Both the position numbers and the translations under genes were made by a program. Below, one piece after another: positions 24,600 to 36,527 of a stretch of DNA of 64,000 nucleotides. The first letter of the stretch is position 1. Each line of letters opens with the position of its first letter. A model generated the notes under the pieces. The model worked only from the letters and a program-made list of their open reading frames with translations. It did no database searches and was not told the DNA's origin. This DNA is from Combretum micranthum (lineage: Eukaryota; Streptophyta; Magnoliopsida; Myrtales; Combretaceae). Where the stretch lies: contig JAMXBD010000398.1 of assembly GCA_024138025.1 (NCBI GenBank), positions 682,001 to 746,000 of the forward strand, given 5' to 3'.

Positions 24600-24650
24600 A
24601 TAAGCCAAGCCAAGTTTTTTTTTTTTTTTTTTGACATAAGCCAAGCCAAG
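24600..24650 (-). mobile_element. Tail-only retroposon: A18 plus three bases between 15-bp direct repeats
   Basis: ATAAGCCAAGCCAAG occurs at 24600-24614 and again at 24636-24650, separated only by 18 T and GAC. On the minus strand this is three bases and a poly(A) tail bounded by a perfect 15-bp duplication. That is the footprint expected of LINE-machinery integration with near-total 5' truncation. Confidence 0.6.
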
Positions 24651-24998
24651 TTGAGTTAACCTTTTCAAAGTAGAAAATGGGCTCATTTAAAAATTATCAA
24701 ACTTAAATCGAGCATTTTTATCAAGTCTAAAATTAATGATTGAGTTCAACTTATTTAGATAAACGAGCTTTATTGTAAGTATAAGGCTTGTTTACTAATC
24801 AAGTTTGAGCCGAATTAAACTTTTTAATTAAGCTTGAAATTCAAGCTCAATCTTTGCTCGTTTAAATAAACAAAATTTATTTTAAGTTTGATATTGGTTC
24901 ATTTTCCATCTAAATTTATCATATTTTGATTTTTTTTAGACCAAAACATCATAAATAAGAGTTGTAAAATATATATACATATATTGGATAAAAATTAT

Positions 24999-27900
24999 TG
25001 TAAACCCCTAAATTTTCGGAATCGGTTTAGCACAAAACCCTAACCGAAAGTCAAAACGAAACCCTAAAAGGTCAACAAAACCCTAGTTTACCGTATCAAG
25101 CTAAATCCGGCATTGCCGTTTTCTTTGGCCCGGGAAAACGAAGTTGGGATTGTTAGCTCAAATAGCTCGTAATAACCATAGGTTTTATAAAAGTTTCAGT
25201 TTCGCGAAATTCGAGTGTCCTTCGAACCGATCGGACACAGTTCTCAAAAAAACTTGTCCGGAAGCCCGGAATAGTAAAAATATTCGAATATACGTTAGAC
25301 TCGTAAAATTAAGTTTTCCAAAAAATATCAATTTCGTAATTTTTCGGTGAGTAAAAATAACAGATATAGCTATTATACGGTATTTTCTTACTACCGGTAC
25401 TTTTATTGTCATATCTACTTTACATTAATATTCGTTATATTCTACACTATTCTTTTATCTCTACTTTTTCTTACACCTACTCTTACACTCTACATACTAT
25501 AATCTTAACTTTTTACCTTTCTCATAACTTTATATAATCTACCTTACATATTACATCTTTTATCTTTCCAAAAAGTCAAAAAATTAAATCAAATGCCCTC
25601 CCCATGCAATGGCGGGCCCCCCTCTCTTGCCTCAATTTGTTCCAATTTTGCATTTATTTTAATAACAAAAAATCATTCTCAAAATCTATAAATACCCCCT
25701 CCTTTTTCATTTTTCACACATTCATACCCACAAATTCATACCAAAAACTCTTAAATTTTTTCTCTAAAAACTCTCAATTACATCTCAAAACTCTTCAAAA
25801 ATAATTCAAACAACTTCCACCAAAAAAAAACCCATAACCATAAATATCAAAGTTCTTTAGGTAACCTTTTATAATTTTTCTTCTTTTCATGTCATGTAAT
25901 TTACATGACCATAGTGTGAGTTTCCAAAATACTACAAGTTGTGGAAACTGCATTATGTTCATGAATTGTTCTTGTTCATGCCAATCCATTTATGTTTATA
26001 TTGATTTATTATTGTTTATATATCTATACATATTCTTTAGACATATAAGCTCACTTGCATTTGTTTATTTCATGCAAAGCAATTTATTTATTTTCCATTG
26101 CAATTTATTTATTTATTCCTTGTTGAAATAAGACTAGTCTCTAGTCTTAGACTTGTCCTCATCAAATCAAAACAAGCTTTTCTTTCTTTCATTTTATTTC
26201 ATTATGGGACTAGTTTATTTCTTAGTCCCGAGAGCCTTGAAAAAGCTAAGACTCCAATACTTGACTTTATTATTTTGCTTTATGTTATTTTGTTTATTGT
26301 TATTCTCATAATCATGTTCATTTAGATTGTTGTCCAAAAGTTTTATTTTCTAAAGATAATCAAATAAAAATAAGGCTTTTTGTCACTTAGGAATAAGTTT
26401 ATGTGAAACATAAAAATATAGGATAACGAAAATAAATTTATTTTCAAATTGCCAAAAATAATTCATTATGAATTTAGAAACTATTTTTACTTAAAAAGCT
26501 ACTTAATTCCTTGTTACTCTACCTTGTTTTCAAAAGAAAATACCTTTTTGACAAAACGGTTTTTCATAAAGAAAATAGGATGAAAGACTATGGAAATTTT
26601 TAAAGACCTTGCAAACAAATAGGCAAAAAAATTTATGGTTTGAAAAATAATAAAGTTAATTCTTTTCAAGTTACAAGAAAAAGTTAATAAGATTATATAA
26701 ATTAGTTTTTCTACAAAAAGTCCTAAATTGTTCACCTTGTTTTTATGAAGAAAACAAATTTTCATGCATGGATGATTATTTTTGAAAATAAGAAAAAGAA
26801 TGAGAAATATCAAGTAAGGAATTTTTGCATAACAAGTAAACAAAGGAATTTACACAAGAAAAATGAAGAATAGCATTTTCTAGAAAATTTCAAATATAGT
26901 ATTAATGTATCTTAGAAAATAGAAAATTTTATTTTCAAGAGTCACTTAGAAAAAGATAAATAAAACCAACATAAAACGTTTTTAGAAAATAAAGAAAACA
27001 AGATATTCATTTCAAAGGAAATTACGAAAACAATTTCCGAAAAGCTTCAACCCGACATTGTTTTACCTAAGAAAAATAATTGGACAACAAGACACTTGAG
27101 CATGCTTAAATATGAGTTATATAGTTATAAAAAAGAGAATTTTTCAACTATATAGATAACTAAGTATTTATTAAACAAATTTTGATTTCTTGAACCAAAG
27201 TCGTTTTACTTGAAAAATCCGTGGTGAGTCTTGTCGCCGCTTTTTCGGAGCCCATATGGCTTTGTTTGTGGGAAATAATTTTAGAAATGGGTAGATCTTT
27301 TCGAGTAGATAGAAATCGGTATATTATATGCGCGATTCCGAGTTAAAATGACCAAGTTATGGCCATTTTAAGTTGGAACATTCTTCTATACGAACTTCAA
27401 CGTTCTTTGACATTGTTTTGTCAAAATTCAAGAAAATCTTCAAGAAAAACTCATTATGGGTATTTTCTTTGGTTAGGTGATCCCGAGGAAGGATTTCTTC
27501 ACCCCAAGAACTATTACAATTAAGTGGAGTGTGTAAACGACTCATCCGCTTAGAGGAATAGACGAAATGGCATCGTGAGTTACTTCCCGTTATTTTTCAT
27601 ACTCTTGATTGTGCTTGTAAAATTAGTTGCACTAGAATTTAAGAAAAATCAAAAGGAAGTGTATGATAATACGTTGAAAGAATACTAAGTATATCGAAAC
27701 TCGATTTGTTTGTAATAAAGTTGTATGTGAATTAATATCTTGAAATGTTTGAAATTGATTGATCACTTGAAAGAATTTAAACGTAACTACTAGACTTTAA
27801 TTGGAGAAATTATTCATGCACTTCATATGTTGGGTCACATTGCATTCGCTACTATACAATTGGTGGGACAAGTGTATAATAGTGGTGGTAGACATAACCA

Positions 27901-28605
27901 GTATATCATGTAAGTGGCGAGTAGAAGCTAGTAAGAACTACAAAATTGATGGCTAGTAGGAGCCTGTAATAACTATAAGTTTTGATGGCGTATAGGAGCC
28001 GGTAAGATCTATAAAATTGTTTTTAAAAGTGGTGGCTGTAATTGGCCTGAATCCCCAACCCGAATGAAGGGCGTAAATTCATTCAAATATGATTCCGAAA
28101 GTCATATGTCTTGTATGCTCACGTGGTTGTTGCATTTCATACGTTTGAATAATAAACTTGATTGATAATTTACTTCGAGTATGAATTTTTGGGATTTACT
28201 CACTAAGCCTAGTAGCTTATACCGATAATATCTTTTGCAGTTCCCTTACTTATGGTTAAGGCCGCATGGACCATGGGGCAGGTAATCCCCTTTTGAACAT
28301 TAGAAATCTGGATAAAGCATAGCTTAGTATTGGCATGATAATATGTACTAGATTAGTAATTCAAGGAATTGTCTTTAAGCTTGTAAAGTTTTGCCATGAA
28401 CAAATGATTATTGTGAATCCTCTTTTCTTAATATGTTTTTATATCTCCTTAAGCTTCATAATTCCATATATGGTCCTCTAAAGTTGTGAAAGTACGCCTT
28501 AAACTTAATATAAAAGCTTTTGGGAATGGCTAAGGTTGTCATACTTAAGCTTTAATATTAAGTGTGGCGGGCTGTCACGTTTAGGGTACCCTTTGGGGCG
28601 TGACA
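24999..28605 (+). mobile_element. LTR B, solo Tekay/Del-type chromovirus LTR, 3607 bp
   Basis: It begins TGTAAACCCC and ends GGGGCGTGACA, with a perfect 5-bp target duplication ATTAT at 24994-24998 and 28606-28610. No internal sequence or second LTR is present, so it arose by LTR-LTR recombination. Putative transcript landmarks: TATA 25687-25694; 5' splice site at 25861 (TTTAG|GTAACC); 3' splice site 27475-27476; mini-exon 27477-27574; GTGAGT donor 27575-27580; second acceptor TTTTGCAG ending 28240. The family is assigned through similarity to LTRs H and I. Confidence 0.9.
25687..25694 (+). promoter_or_regulatory. TATA box of LTR B
   Basis: TATAAATA followed by CCCCCTCC and a pyrimidine-rich leader. 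It sits about 170 bases before the putative 5' splice site at 25861, as in the related LTRs. Confidence 0.5.
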
Positions 28606-28913
28606 ATTATTTTTTTGTTTTAATTATATATTTATGTATAATATATCATAAATGTAAAACTTGTAAGCCTACTAATAAACATGTTCATGAGCTTTTATTT
28701 ATAAGCTTGCTTGCGAGCCTATTAACGTATCTACTCATAATTCTAAATTAGGTTATTTACAAGTTGGCTTGCAAGCCTAAATCGGAGGTGGATGTTAGTT
28801 TATTTAGACAAATGAGCTTTACTTTGAGCTTAAACTCAACTTATTTACTAATTAAGCTCGAATTAAGCCAAACCTGAGCAGTTTGTGAGCAACTCGGCTC
28901 TTTTATAGCCCTA

Positions 28914-29202
28914 ACGCCATGCCTTATTATATAAAGCATACTATAACACTTCTATACCCCCTTTCTACCCCGATTGGAATAGGTGAAACCTTAACCCCAA
29001 CTTTCTCTTCTTCTTTATTGATTTACTATGTTGATTTTATCAATTATTATTATGTGTAAGTGATTGAATATATCTTGTGTTGTTTGTGATTGCAAGTATT
29101 GCAAATGATTCGTTTATTCAAGCCAAATGAAGCTTTGAGAGAGACCAAACAATTTTTCTAATGTTATTAAGTTCCCCTTGGTAATGTCAATTCACAAGTT
29201 AA
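28914..29202. other. Short intergenic remnant, including end of an integrase-like frame
   Basis: AT-rich DNA between the MITE end and LTR C. On the minus strand the last bases before LTR C, once C and E are disregarded, continue the reading frame seen at 45066-45236 and end it at a TAA near 29168. Nothing else is recognisable. Confidence 0.3.
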
Positions 29203-29891
29203 TGTACACCCCGGTTTTCCTAATAAACAAGTAAACTTCGGAAACTGGAAACCAAAACCCTAAATCGGATTAGCATAAGTTTCTAGAAACCCTAGATTCG
29301 TTTTCCTTTGGTTTCAAACTAAAAGAAATTTTATAAAATAATCTAATGTGGGATGTTGTTTTAAAGTATATTTCCAACCATAAAAGTTCTGATTTCGAAA
29401 AATTCTCTATTCCAGGCCTTCCTGAGATCCATTACGGAAAAAGCGAGCCCCAGAACTAGAAATTCGAAAAAATATTCCAAAATACTCTTTAGAACCGAAA
29501 TTTAATAAGGATTTCAAAAATATAAGTTTTGTAATTTTTCGGTTTATAAAAATTACAGATATAGCATTTTTCTCGGATTTTCTTTACTACCGGTAAAGTA
29601 ATTATCTTGTTTACTATTCATTACTATTCACAAGTACAACCTACTACACTCACAAGCCACTCCCTACTCTTACATCCTTACAAATACTTAATTACATTTT
29701 CTTTTCCAATGAAAATTTGTCTCTTAAAAATTATTACATTTAAAGACTTATTATTACATAAATTATTAAACAAAACAAATTTAACTTCTTCTCTTCTCTC
29801 TCTCATGAACAGGCGCACAGCCCCCCTTAGTGCCCTAATTTGTTTTATTTTTCTTCTGTTTTATAATAAAAACAAACCCTAGTTTACTTAC

Positions 29892-29900
29892 TATATATAA
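29892..29900 (+). promoter_or_regulatory. TATA box of LTR C
   Basis: TATATATAA followed by a long CT-rich leader (CTTTCTCTCTCTTTC). It lies about 155 bases upstream of the putative 5' splice site CTTAG|GTGATG. Confidence 0.45.
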
Positions 29901-32900
29901 TCTTTTACTTTCTCTCTCTTTCATTCATTTTCGTTTGTTGCAAAAACTCACAAATCTCTCTCTTTTCTCCATTTGTGCCGTGACTTCCACACACCCCACA
30001 CACACTCACACAAGCTTGTTTTCTTCGTCATTTTCCTCTTGATTCAAGCCTTAGGTGATGAATCCTAAACCTTTCCTACATTAAATCTTGTAATGGCAAG
30101 ATTATTCATGAGTGTTTTCATGATAAAGTCCCCATGAGCACTTGCTAGGGACAAGAAAATACTATACATGAATATCAAGCCATTACAGGAATAGATCTTG
30201 TGTTTAAATGAGTTTTGATTGGATTATCTTCATGTTCATGCATATAATAGTAGAGTAAAGTAGAGATCTTGCATAAAAATCCATGTTCATGCTTTCAAAC
30301 TTCATTTCATGCATCATAAGTAGTAGATCTAGCATTTAGATGTTCATGTTATACTTGACATTCATGATCTCATGAATATTTTGTGTTTTAATGCATTGAT
30401 ACTTATAAAGGTTTTGTCTTGTATATATAAATATGGTAGTTAGTAGATCTTTAGTTAAATGAGACAAGAAACTTAAAAAGAAAAACTTTTGTTTGAAATG
30501 TCCAAATGAAAAATTCGTATGACTTCAAAACCATGTTTAAAAACTCTTTTATCAACTCTAAAACTTATGTTTTATATGAAAAATGAAGGGTATAGGTAAT
30601 AGATATCATTAAATAATAATTTTTATAAGTTGAAATGAGAGTTTGATAAGGAAAATATGCAAAACAAAGAGTAGAAATAATATCGGAAATTTTGAGTTAC
30701 TACTCAACTTAAGAAATTCGTAATTTTGGGATATTGCCATAAAAACACCTATTTTTCAAACTCAAAATGAAAGTTTTATTTAATGAATGAAGTCCTCAAG
30801 GGATAGGCATAATAAAGCTTTAATTTTTAATGTATTAAACAAGTTTTTCTTAAAGAAAACATTCAAAAACTAAATTTCCAAAAATTCGGATTTAGGAATA
30901 AACCCTGTTGGAAACACATGTTTATAAAGTATAATGGGATTTTTTATGTAGAAATGAAGGTCCTAAGTAATAGATATAATGAAAACTCAATTCTAGCAAA
31001 GATAACTAGAAATTCCTAAGAAATAATTCCAAAACAAAAGAGATTTATCAAAGTTAGGAAACTAGTTTTCTTAAAAGTAAATATTCTTGGAGTCTTGCAA
31101 AATAAAAAGTTTCTAAATTTTCCTTTTAGCAAATATTGTCAAGAGTATGCATACATTAAACTCATAACATGCCATTCATGATAGGAAATTGTTAATATTG
31201 CATGTATGATTGATTTATAAAGTAGAAACATTTCAAACATTTACAAAACTATTTTCGGAATTGGAAAACTGTTACTAATCAGAACTGATCCTACTGTTTC
31301 GTGACACAAACATTTTCAAAACTTAAAAATAATATTAGAATTAGATAGATCTTTCGAAGTAGATAGAAATCGATATATAATTTGCGAAATTCCGAGTTAA
31401 AATGACCAAGTTATGGCCGTTTTAAGTCGGGCATTCCGCGAATGACGAGAATTATGAATTTACTAAGTTTTGATATATAGTTTGGATTAGTTAAGTGATA
31501 AAATACTTATTAGGGTATTTCTTCCTTTTTAGGCGATCCCGAAACCAATGATTCTCTACCATCGGATTATTTTTACTAAAAGACTGGTGATCCATGATCG
31601 AGTGAGTATTACTTCCGATTTCATTTATTGTATGTGGTTGTAATGATAGTTGCACTAGATATTTGGTAAAGATAAAATGGATATGCATTATGGGGGTGAA
31701 TGGGAATTTCGTATGGTTGTTGTTGATATGAGAAATGGAATATAAGAATATCGAAGTCGGGTGATTAACTATTGCTTATATGGATGAATTAGGATTGACT
31801 GTCTGCGATTATTGATTGATCACTTAAAGAATTGGTATAATTGACTATTAGGAATTAAAAATAAATATGGACTCATTCATATCATAAATAGGGATAGAGC
31901 ATTAGCATTGGTTGGTCATCCGTGATCCTAAACGATGTAAAAGTTGGTTAATCGTGATCCATAAACGAATTAATGAGTTGGTTAATCGTGATCCACAAAT
32001 GAATTTATAAGTTAGTTGACCGTGATCTTAAACGACATATTTGAGTAGTACCGCAGTATTCGTTGATCTGCTAACCCGGGATTGAGGGCGTAAGTCCATC
32101 TACATATGATTTTCCGACTGGTCATATGTTTGTTGATTCCATATGTCTGATGCATATCACTTGTCTAACTAGTCACTTGTTTGTTTGTTGTGTTATAATT
32201 GTGATCTTAGAAGTTCTCACTCACTAAGCTTGTATAGCTTACGTCCCTACAGTTTTTATTTATTGCAGCACCGATTCATATGGCTTAGACCGAGGCAACT
32301 TACAGATCGGGTACAGAAGCTAGGCGTTTCCTCTAGAAGTTGCATTCAAGTTTGTTTAGACTTCCATAGGAAACCAAGAGACTCTGGATGACTGTAAAAG
32401 ACCTTTTAAACAATATTCTTTTGCGGAGGAATGCCCCTTAGATTTTATAATTAATTATATACATGTTTTGATTTATTTTCTAATGCTATTGAATGCCAAA
32501 TTAAACTCTTTAACTTCATCGGTTCAAGTATTCTATTGTCGTAAAGGGACTCCTTACATCTATACAAGTGTCATGCCCCGAAGGGTACCCTAAACGTGGC
32601 AGTCTACCATATATAATATTAAGGCTTAGGAATGACCACCTTAGTCGCGTGAAGGCTTCCATACTATGTATAAGGCGTCTAACACATAGAGAAGACACAT
32701 CGAAGTGATACATTTTATATTGATAAGACTTGAGTTACGATGTAAAGGAAATACAATTCACTAGATACAAATCATTATACTTCAATTTCAATTCATCAAA
32801 AGATTTCACTACATAAAACTATTATAAAGAAATTCACAAAACCTAGCTAATATCTTCAATCATTCTTATTCCCTGCCGGAATCCCAAAGTCATTCTCAGC

Positions 32901-35470
32901 TCCAACTATCTCGGTCCCCACTTAGCATTCTTGAGAAAACCTATTCATTCAAACATCTATAGGGGTATAAGCTACACTAGCTTAGTTAGAATTCCCTTAA
33001 TTCTGTACCATAACAAGCAAGTTATAAATAATCCATATGTTATGCATGAACAAACACATAAGCAAACAATTTATGTATGGGTGTTCGGAACCCACACACA
33101 TAACAAATTTACGCCTTCCGTATCTTGGGTTAGGGATGGTATTGAAAGTCTACATGACCGCTGCTAGTCCCCAAGCCCCCCGGCTCATAGCACTCGAATT
33201 GGCTAGGCTCACACATGGAATGCATCCCCGATATGCCTTAGTTCCCTATGAATGAGCTCTGATACCGAGTCTCATTATTCAAACGAGTCATCGGACCATA
33301 CCGATCGACCTACGTAAGAGTAGCATGCTACCAAATGCAACATGTCCGATGCGATGCATGACCAATTTAATTTTTGCTTAGGTCAAATCATTCATACATT
33401 CTTTAGAGTGACAAACCAATATCATACACATAAACAGAAATAACAATAATAGTGCAGTTATCCAATCGAATCATGGTTTCGATATGCTTTAGTATTCTTT
33501 GACATACATACATCAAAATCTCATCAATTATCCCATCCCCATTCATATCGGCTTTTATCTTGTTCCTATAATTCTAATGCAACTAGCTACAAGCACAAAC
33601 AAGGTAACAAAATAAGAAGAAAACTCACTCGGCCATTGGATCACCGGTCTCTTAGTAAAAGTAATATGGTGGTATGGAATCGTCGATTTCGGGGTCACCT
33701 AAAAAGGAAGAAATACTCTAATAAGTATTTCAACTCAAACTAATCCAAACTATCTTATACAAACTATCAAATTCGTAATTCTCGTCCTAAGTGAGAATTC
33801 CAACTTAAAACGGCCATAACTTAGTCGTTTTAACTCGGAATTTAGCATATTATATATCAATCTCTATCTGCTTCGAAAGATCTACCTAATTCTAATATCA
33901 TATTTAAGTTTTGCAAACTTGGAAGCTTTGAAAAGATCGGATCATATCAGAATAGTAGCAAATTCCAATTCCGAAAAATAGTTTTGTAAATGTTTGTAAT
34001 GTTCCTATTTCATAAATCAACCATACATGCAATGTTGATGATTTCCTATCATGAATGGCATGTTATGAGCTTGATGTATGCATACTTTTGACAATATTTT
34101 CTAAAAGGAGATTTTAGAAACTTTTTATTTGTAAGATTCTATGGCTATTTACTTTCAAGAAAACTAGTTTCCTAACTTTGATAACTCACTTGTGTTTTAG
34201 GATCAATTCTTAAGAATTTCTAGTTATCTAGGTTAGAATTGAATCTTCATTATATCTATTACTTAAGACCTTCGTTTCTATATAAAAATTTTCATTTTAC
34301 AATTGTAAACATGTTTTCAAATAGGATTGATTCCAAAATCCGAATTTTGTAAAAATTGTTTTTGTGGTAATTCCTTTAAGAAAAATCATTTGATACTTAG
34401 AAAATTAAGGCTCAACCATACCTAGCCACTAAGGACTTCATTTCTTTAATAAAACTTCTATTTTGAGTTTGGAAAGTAAGTGTTTTCATGCCATTACTCC
34501 ATTATTACGAATTTCTTAAAAGGACAAGCAACTCAAATTTTCCTACTTTATTTCTACAAATGCATCATGCATATATGTATTACCTACAAGCTATTGTTAT
34601 GAAGGTTATGAGATAATATACCTATATGTATACATATAGTACCAAGAATTTTTTTTGAAAACTTTTGCTTTGCAAAACTTTGAATTTTACTAGACTTAAG
34701 AAAAATAGTTTTTCTTCTTGTAAAATCATGCTTGCTTTTATCAAAACTCAACCTTGATGACCTATATAACCATCGTCTTCATTATTTTAATAAAAACCTT
34801 CATTTTGGGGTTAGAAAATAGTTGTTTAAATAGGTGGTTTGCTTAAGTACTAATTTTACAAAATTTTTAAAGAATGAAAACATTGTTTAACTTATTCTTG
34901 GAAACTATTTGTTGTTCTAAGGTTATATTTTGATAAACCTCTCTTATCCTTGTCAAAACTTGGTCTTTGTTATATATATTCCCTAGGACTTCCATTTTCC
35001 CATAAAAATTATCATTGTGGCATTTTGAAATAGGTGTTTAAATGGTGGCTATTTTCAAATCCGAATTTTGAAAAATTCATTTGAGTTTGTTTTCTTTGTA
35101 AAACTCATTTAGTCTTTCAAAAACCATTTCCTAATCAAACCTACCCCTTAAGGCTTCCATTTCTTTAATAAAAGTCTTATTTTGAAGTTGAAAAATGGGT
35201 TTTCAAAATTGCTCTTTGTTGAGATCCGAATTTACAAACTTTATTTTCGGATATACCTTTTGCTAAAATCTAACTAAACTTATAAAATTCATCCCTTACG
35301 TAACCTATCTTAAGAGCCTTCCATATCTTGAATAAAAACTTCATTTTTAAGTTGGAAAACATGTTTTTAAACTATGCCTTGGCCTAAATCCGAAAATAGA
35401 ATTTTGTTTTGAAAATTAATCTTTGAAAATCATCTTTGAACCGTATAAAATGAAGTCTTGATGATATATA

Positions 35471-36052
35471 TGTTAGTGACTGTGCCCTAGGCCAATTACT
35501 AAGTATTGTTATTTCATGTACTAGAGGCCAATCACTAGTTAGTGATTTATTTTTAAAAAATCCAATGGGAAGAATAAATAAATTATTATAATGAATAATA
35601 ATTTACTATCACTACCAACCCTAATAAGATTAGGGGCATTATTGTCAGTGCAAAATACTGACATAATATAAATATGTGTGATAGTGTCTCATTAGGGAAA
35701 ACTTTTACTATCACATTAGATGGCAGAGAAACTCTATAACCCTAAAAGAGAGAGAAAAACTCAGATCTTCCTCATCAATCTAGAAAGGTTCTAGATTGCG
35801 CTAGCACGCAAGAATTGATTCCTTTTTGGGTGGCTTGTTCGTGTGGACTACGTAGAGAGCACAATGAAATTGTGGTGTCTTGTAGATCCGGATTGCAAGA
35901 GTTTGATTTCAAGTCTCTGGATACGAAATTGCAAGGTAAATCAAGAATTTATTCCTCTTGTTATCAAATTTAATCAAAGCCCATGGATTCCGGTTTTAGG
36001 GTTTTTAATTTTCTGCTACAATTTTTATGAAAATTCGTATAAAAACCCTACA
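35471..36052. mobile_element. Solo LTR, 582 bp, Copia-sized, nested in LTR D
   Basis: TGTTAGTGAC to CCCTACA with target duplication ATATA (35466-35470 and 36053-36057). The flanking LTR D sequence resumes exactly as in the unoccupied relative LTR E near 42480, which serves as an empty site. The length and TG..CA ends suit a Ty1/Copia solo LTR, but no coding sequence is present to prove the lineage or orientation. Confidence 0.8.
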
Positions 36053-36527
36053 ATATATACATTAAGCCTTCATTATCTCAAGTAAAAATTTCATTTTGAC
36101 ACTTGAAAAGTGGTTTTTAAATAGGGGTCTTGCCTAAATACGAATTTCACTATTTTAATTCAAGTTCAAATCTAAGATCTACACATAATATGAACATGAA
36201 CATAAAAGAAATGCATGGTAGTAAACTATAAACTAATAGATCTAAACTTTACTCCTCAAAATCATTCATTTATGATATCTATTCCTTAAGCCCTTCATTT
36301 TAAATGAAAAATACACATTTTGATGTTGAAAAATAGCTTTTCTAAATATGGCTCCCTTTTTATCAGAATTTCCAAAAATGATTTTTGTTGAAACTAAAAT
36401 AGATCTTGAGCTTTCTAAAACTTTTCTACTATCATCAAGCTATTAGAAGTTATTTAAGAAAATAAATCAAAAGTCTAATGCATTTATGAACTTAAAACAA
36501 CTAGATCTAGTTATAAATGCATGAACA

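Larger units (their letters stand above)
24589..28913. mobile_element. Degenerate hAT-like MITE, split by LTR B
   Basis: With LTR B removed, about 710 bp remain, rich in AAGCTCGAGTTT/AAGCTTGTTTA-type repeats common in plant hAT MITEs. The left end (AAGAGTTGCAAATAAGCCAAG) and the complement of the right end (TAGGGCTATAAAAGAGCCGAG) match at 13 of 21 positions in register. The flanking 8-mers GCCCCATG (24581-24588) and ACGCCATG (28914-28921) match at 6 of 8. It is old, and lies just upstream of eIF5B. Confidence 0.5.
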
